Shown here: positions 59,221 through 64,000 of the stretch, in pieces | Layout of the letters: each line of letters opens with the position of its first letter | How positions within the stretch are numbered: position 1 is the first letter of the stretch | Source: Massospora cicadina | Lineage: Eukaryota > Entomophthoromycota > Entomophthoromycetes > Entomophthorales > Entomophthoraceae | NCBI GenBank assembly: GCA_022478985.1 | Contig: JAKSZP010008031.1 | Span: forward strand, 104,381-168,380 | DNA length: 64,000 nt | Direction: 5' to 3' | Made by a program: the position numbers and the translations under genes | Notes under the pieces: generated by a model | What the model was told of the DNA's origin: nothing | The model's database searches: none | The model's input: only the letters and a program-made list of their open reading frames with translations

Positions 59221-60045
59221 GTGTGTGGTTACCCCCACCTCTGTCAAGGAATTGAGGAGCTTTTTGGGACGTGTACGTTCCTCAAGAAGTTCACACCCAG
59301 TTTCTCTGAGGTGGCAGCCCCCTTATATAAGGCTAGCGGGGCAAAGGTGCTTCAGTGGTCCCCCATTTTGGAGGATGCTTTTCAAGCGGTGAAGTGCACC
59401 TTGTTATCCACTTCCATCCTTCGCCATGTTGACCCTGCAAAGGAGTTCATAGTGTTCTCAGATTCTTCCAACTTCGCCATTGTGGCTGCCCTGTTACAGG
59501 TGGGTGAAGATGGGTCCAAGCATCCCGTGGGATATTTTTCTAGGAAAATGTCTCTGCATGAGTTAAATTATGCCGTATATGACAAGGAGTTATTAGCAGT
59601 GGTGGAGGCGCTGATTTATTGGCGTCACCACTTACATGGCTCTTCCCAACCATTCTGAGTATGCACTGACCACTGAGCCCTGTTGTACTACCGTGTTCCA
59701 CATGTTTTAACACCACGTCAGACCCAATGACATGAGACCCTTGCCCTATTTACATTTTCCTATGAGTTCACCAAGGGCAAGGAGGATGGTTTGGCGGATG
59801 CTTTGAGCCGCAACCCTGCTTTGGCTCCCAATCCAAAGGAGGTAGAGATTCACAACACTCGGTTGATTATTCCCCTGAGTATGATTCTGCCTCAACTTCC
59901 TAAGTCCACGGTACATACGCCAGCGCTCATGCCTTTGGAAAATGCAGCAGAATATAGCATGTTTAGGAAGGTAGTTCTTTATCAGCTGTTATCAGCCAAA
60001 TATACTGTTGTTCTTGCTAGAAGTGCTCTGAATCAGGAGGACTAA
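59221..60045 (+). pseudogene. A2 RT connection and RNase H
   Basis: Connection: ELFGTCTFLKKFTPSFSEVAAPLY. RNase H: IVFSDSSNFAIVAALLQVGEDG (first catalytic Asp as SDSS), HPVGYFSRKMSLHELNYAVYDKEL with the catalytic Glu, and LADALSRNPAL at about 59,795. A TGA at 59,656-59,658 and others break the frame, but the segments stay in one phase from 59,221 to 60,636. Confidence 0.85.
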
Positions 60046-61060
60046 TCCAGGGGTTAGCACGTGAAGGATGTGATGGTATGGTTTCAGGGACGCCTATGGG
60101 TTCCTGCTGGACCGCTGCGCCTGGAGATCATCCAGGACCATCATGACGGAATCACCGTTGGTCATCCTGGAAAAGCAAAAACCTTGGAGTTGATATGACG
60201 CACTTACAATTGGAAGGGCTTGCCTGTCCAGGTAGGGTGGTACTGCAAAGAGTGCCTGATCTGCAATAAGATGAAACCCAATCGGCAACCTTTAGCAGGG
60301 TTGCTGGTACCAGTCCAAAAGGCTGAAGGGCCCTGGACTTCCTTATCAGTGGATTTCATTGTGGAGTTACCCGTTTCAGATGAGTATGATGCAATCATGG
60401 TGGTGGTGGACCGCTTTACAAAGTTCGCCCACTTTATTCCTTGCAGAACAACTATAACTGCCGCTGAAATGGCCAGGATCTTCGTCGCCCATGTATTTGC
60501 GCTTCATGGGGTTCCTCAAGAAATCATTAGTGACTGGGGACCCCAGTTCACCTCCGTCTTTTGGGAAGAGTTGTGTAAGACTCTTCAGATCCGCCCTTGC
60601 CGTTCAACTGCTTATCACCCCCAATCAGATGGGTAGACTGAGCGAGTGAATCAGTGCTTGGAACAATTTCTGCGTTGTTACACTACCGCAGACCATTCAG
60701 ATTGGGTTCCTCACCTTTCCCATGGCCCAGTTTAGTTACAACAACACTTTGCAATCAACAATTGGTTGTTCACCTTTTTTTGCTAACCACGTCTTTTACC
60801 CTGCGTTTAACATGGAGCCCAGCTGTGGTTCCAAAGTGGAAGCAGTGCTGGGCTTTGCTAAGACTCTCAAGAAGGTCCATCAAGGGGTGTCCACAAGTTT
60901 GGAGGCGGCTATGCTGGTTTATAAGGAGAATTCAGATGGAAAGCGCCGAGTGGTTCCAGCATACAAGGAAGGGGATCTCGTGATGCTTGATGCTTGCAAC
61001 ATCCCTATCAAGCAGCCATGCAAAAAATGGGTCCAAAGAGGATTGGTCCTTACTGGGTAG
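60046..61060 (+). pseudogene. A2 integrase
   Basis: Integrase joins the cDNA to the genome. Zinc-binding HHCC: HHDGITVGHPG and CKECLICNK (60,140-60,270). Catalytic core: Asp of SVDFIV (60,352-60,354), Asp of ISDWGPQF (60,532-60,534), and YHPQSDG.TERVNQ with the catalytic Glu after a TAG at 60,634-60,636. After a 1-base insertion near 60,717 the frame continues with MAQFSYNNTLQSTIGCSPFFA, and a further shift near 61,020 leads into GPYWVVRKVGHASYQFDLP. Confidence 0.88.
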
Positions 61061-61533
61061 TTAGAAAGGTGGGACATGCCTCATACCAGTTTGATCTTCC
61101 CTCCACGTTTTGGGTCTTCTCCGTTTTTCATGAAAGCAAGTTGACCTTGTTTGAGGGCCCTCCTCCTGTGACTCCTGAGGCTTATCTTATGGATGGGGCA
61201 CCGGAATGGGAAGTGGTGGAGATAGTAGCCTCCCGCCGGGTTAAGCGACGCCTTGAGTACTTGGTATCTTGGAAAGGGTTTGATGCAGAAGAGAACAGCT
61301 GGGTGCCAGCACGGGATTGTGTACATGCCCAAGACCTGATTGAATCATTTCATAATCGTTTCCCTGAGGCTGCAGGTTCTCAGCCAAAGCCAGCCGTTGC
61401 TGCTATGAAGTTGCTGCCAGCACATAAGAACTTCTCCTTAGCGAATGCCCATGGAGGAGGGGTGGAGCCCAAGAAGGAGAGGGTAATGTCTTGGTTGGAT
61501 GGCATAATAGTAGGCACTGATGCTAGGGATTAG
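61061..61533 (+). pseudogene. A2 integrase C-terminus and chromodomain
   Basis: The chromodomain reads EWEVVEIVASRRVKRRLEYL followed by VSWKGFDAEENSWVP and DLIESFHNRFPEA (about 61,205-61,365). This is a complete chromodomain fold signature with the WKG..EENSW core, marking A2 as a chromovirus. Such domains can steer integration toward modified chromatin. The frame crosses into the 3' LTR and stops at 61,531-61,533 (TAG); the matching codon in the 5' LTR is AAG. Confidence 0.9.
61471..61483 (+). other. A2 polypurine tract
   Basis: AAGAAGGAGAGGG lies three bases before the 3' LTR. The same position in A1 has a purine run (8,077-8,100). Confidence 0.7.
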
Positions 61534-62376
61534 GCTGGGCGACAGGAGGCCCAGAAGACGAAGCTTCAGTATCTTCCTGACCTAAAGCACACCTTAGATC
61601 AACGCTGGGTGCAAGCCAAGCATGCCCAGGTTGATACTAATGGGGTGCAAAACGCCCAACCTCTTATCTCAGCTCAGGCCCTAAAATGGACGATTTACAT
61701 TTTAAATGATAACGGTTCAATTCGCTTGATTAAAGAGCAAGGATTTGAGTCCCACTCCAGCTATGAAATTTTGACTTCAGGTAAAATAAGGCTTCAATCG
61801 ATTACTCAAGTGAAGGCACTTTCAGTGTATTTTACCAAAACGGATGGAAGCGTCTGTTTATTGGAGCATTAAGGCTTGGGCGCTTTTCCACAGAACCCAA
61901 ATTTCCCCAGTTCATTTTAAATATGTTTTTGCGATCAACACTCCTTGTTGATCGACTTTCCTAATAAAAACACCCGTTATTTTACGTTTTTTCAATGGTT
62001 CCTTGGGCAAACTTGGTGGTGGACCTCTTTGGGGAGGTCTCCAACCAGGTGGGCCACTACCTTATCTCACAATTTACCAAAATCCCAGGGGCACCTGTGG
62101 GCTGCCCAGGTCCCCTCCAGATCGAGGCACCCAAAGCCCCTGACGTCAAGCCACACTTGATTATGGACGCCCCTCTGGGGTCCACTCAAGCGGTGATGTT
62201 CCTTACTTACCTGGTATTTTATGTTGCTCTTTACACACTTTCCTGGGGTACCCTTTGCACTGGCACCGCTTGAGGTGCCTTCCTACCTATTCTTTTAACG
62301 GCTAGTTCCCTACCAATGTGGGTTTGCATCCCACATCACCTTGCTGGGAATGAGAGAGTTACAGACACTCTCTTGA
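61487..62376 (+). repeat. A2 3' LTR (lacks terminal CA)
   Basis: 890 bp. Starts TGTCTTGG and ends TCTCTTGA, directly followed by AAAAGAGCGC of LINE-2 type. The first 237 bp have about 17 differences from the 5' LTR, and the last 200 bp about 11. Confidence 0.92.
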
Positions 62377-63270
62377 AAAAGAGCGCATAATGGAGGATCT
62401 GCATCAGTGGTCATACTTCTTGGAGGGTCACCCTGCTTCCCTTTACACCCAAGAATCTCATGGACAAGTTGTTCTGCACAACATGGTACCTCTCCAACTA
62501 AATAACAATGTCCATGTTGACTATCTTGACATTCTAGATATCCTTTACTCTTTGGACACCTCATAAGGCCATTTAAAGTTTAGATACCATTTTTTTCATT
62601 ATATCCCAGGGTTTGCGCTCATGTATGAAGATGCCTGAAAAGAGTGTACTGCACTGCTGATTGGTCCAATGACTCTCGATCTTCATGTGCAATGTGTGGC
62701 CCATATGGGTCATTAGTCCACCACCTCGAAAATTTATCCGCCGTCTCAGGCGATCTGGCGTGAAGTTATGCATCTCTTCTTCCAAGATATAGCACTGGAT
62801 ACAGCCTGTATAAGAACACCTTCTTTTTTACAATGAATTCCCCCATTTCTCCTTCACTTTGCACCTTTGTTGTAGCAATAGCATTATGGGCCTTACATAC
62901 CATTGTCATGGATGCTTTTATCTGTGGGCTGCTCCTACCCTTTATGAAGCTGTCAGCCGCTTCCACACCCACCTTATGGAACACCTTCAGGCATGATTGT
63001 TCGGCCCTCTTCCATTACACCAACGCAGTTGGTTTCCTCATGGTTCACTTTTTAATTCTTAAATATGGACCCTTTCCTTCATTTGTGTTATGTATTGGAG
63101 CAGCCTTTCATTATACATCTTTCTTCCTAACACTGGCTGTCCTGCTGGTAACAGGAGGTTGCTATGACTCTTCTGGGGTGCCTTTTCATTTGACTTTGTG
63201 TGTAGCTTTCTTGTTGCTATACCAGAAAGGTCCATCCTATGGTCATTTTTTTTAAAATAAAATTTAAAAT
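62377..63270 (+). pseudogene. LINE-2, 3' part (ORF2 C-terminus and 3' end)
   Basis: Continues the LINE after A2: GAGCGCATAATGGAGGA aligns with GAGCGCTGAGTGGAGGA of LINE-1 (38,776), and DYLDILDILY-like sequence at 62,518 with DYLDMMDIPY of LINE-1. An open segment at 62,833-63,255 contains VVAIALWALHTIVMDAF, the counterpart of VVAIVMWTIHTIALDAI in LINE-1. The 3' end GTCCATCCTATGGTC then T- and A-rich sequence matches the LINE-1 and SINE 3' ends. About 130 bp of LINE are missing at the A2 boundary. Confidence 0.82.
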
Positions 63271-64000
63271 TCTAATAACAGAAGTAATTTAACCCACAAC
63301 GTTTATGAAGAATCGTGCTTACCAAAATTTCTTTAAAAAATGGTTCTTTGTACTCCTGAGTGTGGCAAATCATTTTGGGGTCAGTAGAGGGTTTTAGAGG
63401 TGATCAGTATATAGAATTTAATCTGTGACTAAACCCTAAGAGAATATAAATGACTCCTTTTAGCATATATCAATATCTTTTTAGAACATAGATTTTGGGA
63501 TCAAAGGTAAAGCTCAATATCTTAATGCTGACTATACGTTTCTATACACTAATATAGTGATGAGACCCCCTTTTAAAATAGTTCACTTCACAACATGGGA
63601 AAGAGTTTTGGAATGAGACTTAGACCAGATATATGATTAATTAGTGAACCAAGCCTAGACTCCTGCTGACCCTCTGAAATTACTAAGATGATAGTGGGTC
63701 AGCATGAGTCACCTCTATTTTCAGAGCAAAGTGTTTGTTTTGAGGGCTGTACTTATAGAGGTCACTGAAAGTGAAACATATGCAGCTAAAATAAAAGTCC
63801 CTTTATTACAAGGGTGAGGAAATTGCAAATGAAAGTGTTGATAACATGATTAAAGTTGGCAGGTAGAGTCCACCATACCTGAGCGCTCATTGCCTACATA
63901 ATAAAAACTGATTGGATAAATGACGTTTTGATCACGTCAATAAAAGTAAGTTCTGAGCCCAAACATAGAGTTTATATAAGTAGGAGAACAGTAGGCGTCC
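63271..64000 (-). pseudogene. A4 Gag-like region resumed after LINE-2 (tentative)
   Basis: The order of short matches (about 63,345-63,400, 'ctcctgagtgtggcaaatcattttggggtcag') parallels A3 at 46,390-46,440 ('cctcctgggatccacggattattgttgtggtcaag'), so A4 seems to continue here. Long frames are gone. The start of the A4 5' LTR may lie near 63,940, but I could not confirm it. Confidence 0.4.

Larger units (their letters stand above)
55555..62376 (+). mobile_element. A2: youngest family A chromodomain Gypsy, inserted in LINE-2
   Basis: Nearly identical LTRs (55,555-56,445 and 61,487-62,376) flank a gag-pol of about 5 kb on the plus strand, with protease, RT, RNase H, integrase and chromodomain in that order. 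LINE-2 sequence is on both sides. The left flank ends ACTCC. The 3' LTR lacks its last CA, and the first part of the expected right flank is missing, so a deletion removed the right target duplicate. Lesions are few: several single stops and about four 1-base frameshifts. Confidence 0.92.
33800..64000 (-). mobile_element. A4: old family A element that hosts the right-hand nested stack
   Basis: Minus-strand pieces appear in the right order with unrelated insertions between them: 3' LTR (33,800-34,390 and 39,681-39,951), chromodomain and integrase (39,952-41,686), RNase H, RT and protease (49,244-51,420), and Gag-like region (63,271 to the window end). Removing LINE-1, the SINE, F with A3, and LINE-2 with A2 gives a continuous family A layout. 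At the F site the host reads GAACCATAC/TGTGTTTTATGG, which aligns with GAACCATAGTATATTTGG in A3. The 5' LTR, if present, starts at the very end or outside the window. Confidence 0.75.

Noticed and set aside
62833..63255. 140-residue hydrophobic open frame as a host membrane protein
   Set aside because: It aligns with the LINE-1 ORF2 C-terminal region (VVAI.W..HTI..DA), so it is LINE-2 sequence.
1..64000. CRISPR array, bacterial operons or rRNA genes
   Set aside because: No regularly spaced short repeats, no ribosome-binding-site-led gene runs and no rRNA-like blocks were seen; the content is eukaryotic retroelements.

Overview
This 64 kb window looks like the transposon-filled, gene-poor part of a fungal genome, most likely a basidiomycete and possibly a rust (Pucciniales). 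The phylum is inferred from the type of elements present and is not proven. I found no intact host gene, rRNA or tRNA gene. Almost everything readable is a decayed retroelement with many stops and frameshifts. Several elements sit inside one another, and direct repeats, paired LTRs and uninterrupted homologues allow the order of insertion to be worked out.

Left part (1-14,902): a minus-strand Ty3/Gypsy element, called family B here. Its 3' LTR runs off the window start (1-486) and its 5' LTR is 13,781-14,902. A plus-strand chromodomain Gypsy, family A copy A1 (2,992-9,035), is inserted in its integrase gene and flanked by the 5-bp duplication CTTAT. Middle part (14,903-33,800): two plus-strand remnants of a third Gypsy (family C), a solo family-B LTR inside one of them, and three degenerate minus-strand regions of an unclassified repeat (D).

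Right part (about 33,800-64,000): a nested stack inside an old minus-strand family-A element (A4). A4 carries a full-length LINE (LINE-1, 34,391-39,669), a tRNA-headed SINE (41,054-41,346), a small LTR element without coding capacity (F, 41,687-49,238), and a second LINE (LINE-2, from about 51,427 to 63,270). F is split by another minus-strand family-A copy (A3, 41,868-47,803). LINE-2 is split by A2 (55,555-62,376), the youngest and best preserved family-A copy.

Three signals stand out. (1) Four tiny insertions of CCATCTAGTACT plus an A-run (17-31 bp) each lie between 13-16 bp direct repeats; one has its empty site in the partner LTR. (2) Family A appears to use Tf1/sushi-type self-priming: an 11-nt site just after the 5' LTR is complementary to an 11-nt site inside the LTR, with compensatory changes between copies. 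(3) The SINE carries a LINE-1-like 3' end, which suggests a LINE-SINE partnership. All alignments were done by eye, so boundaries given as 'about' are approximate.
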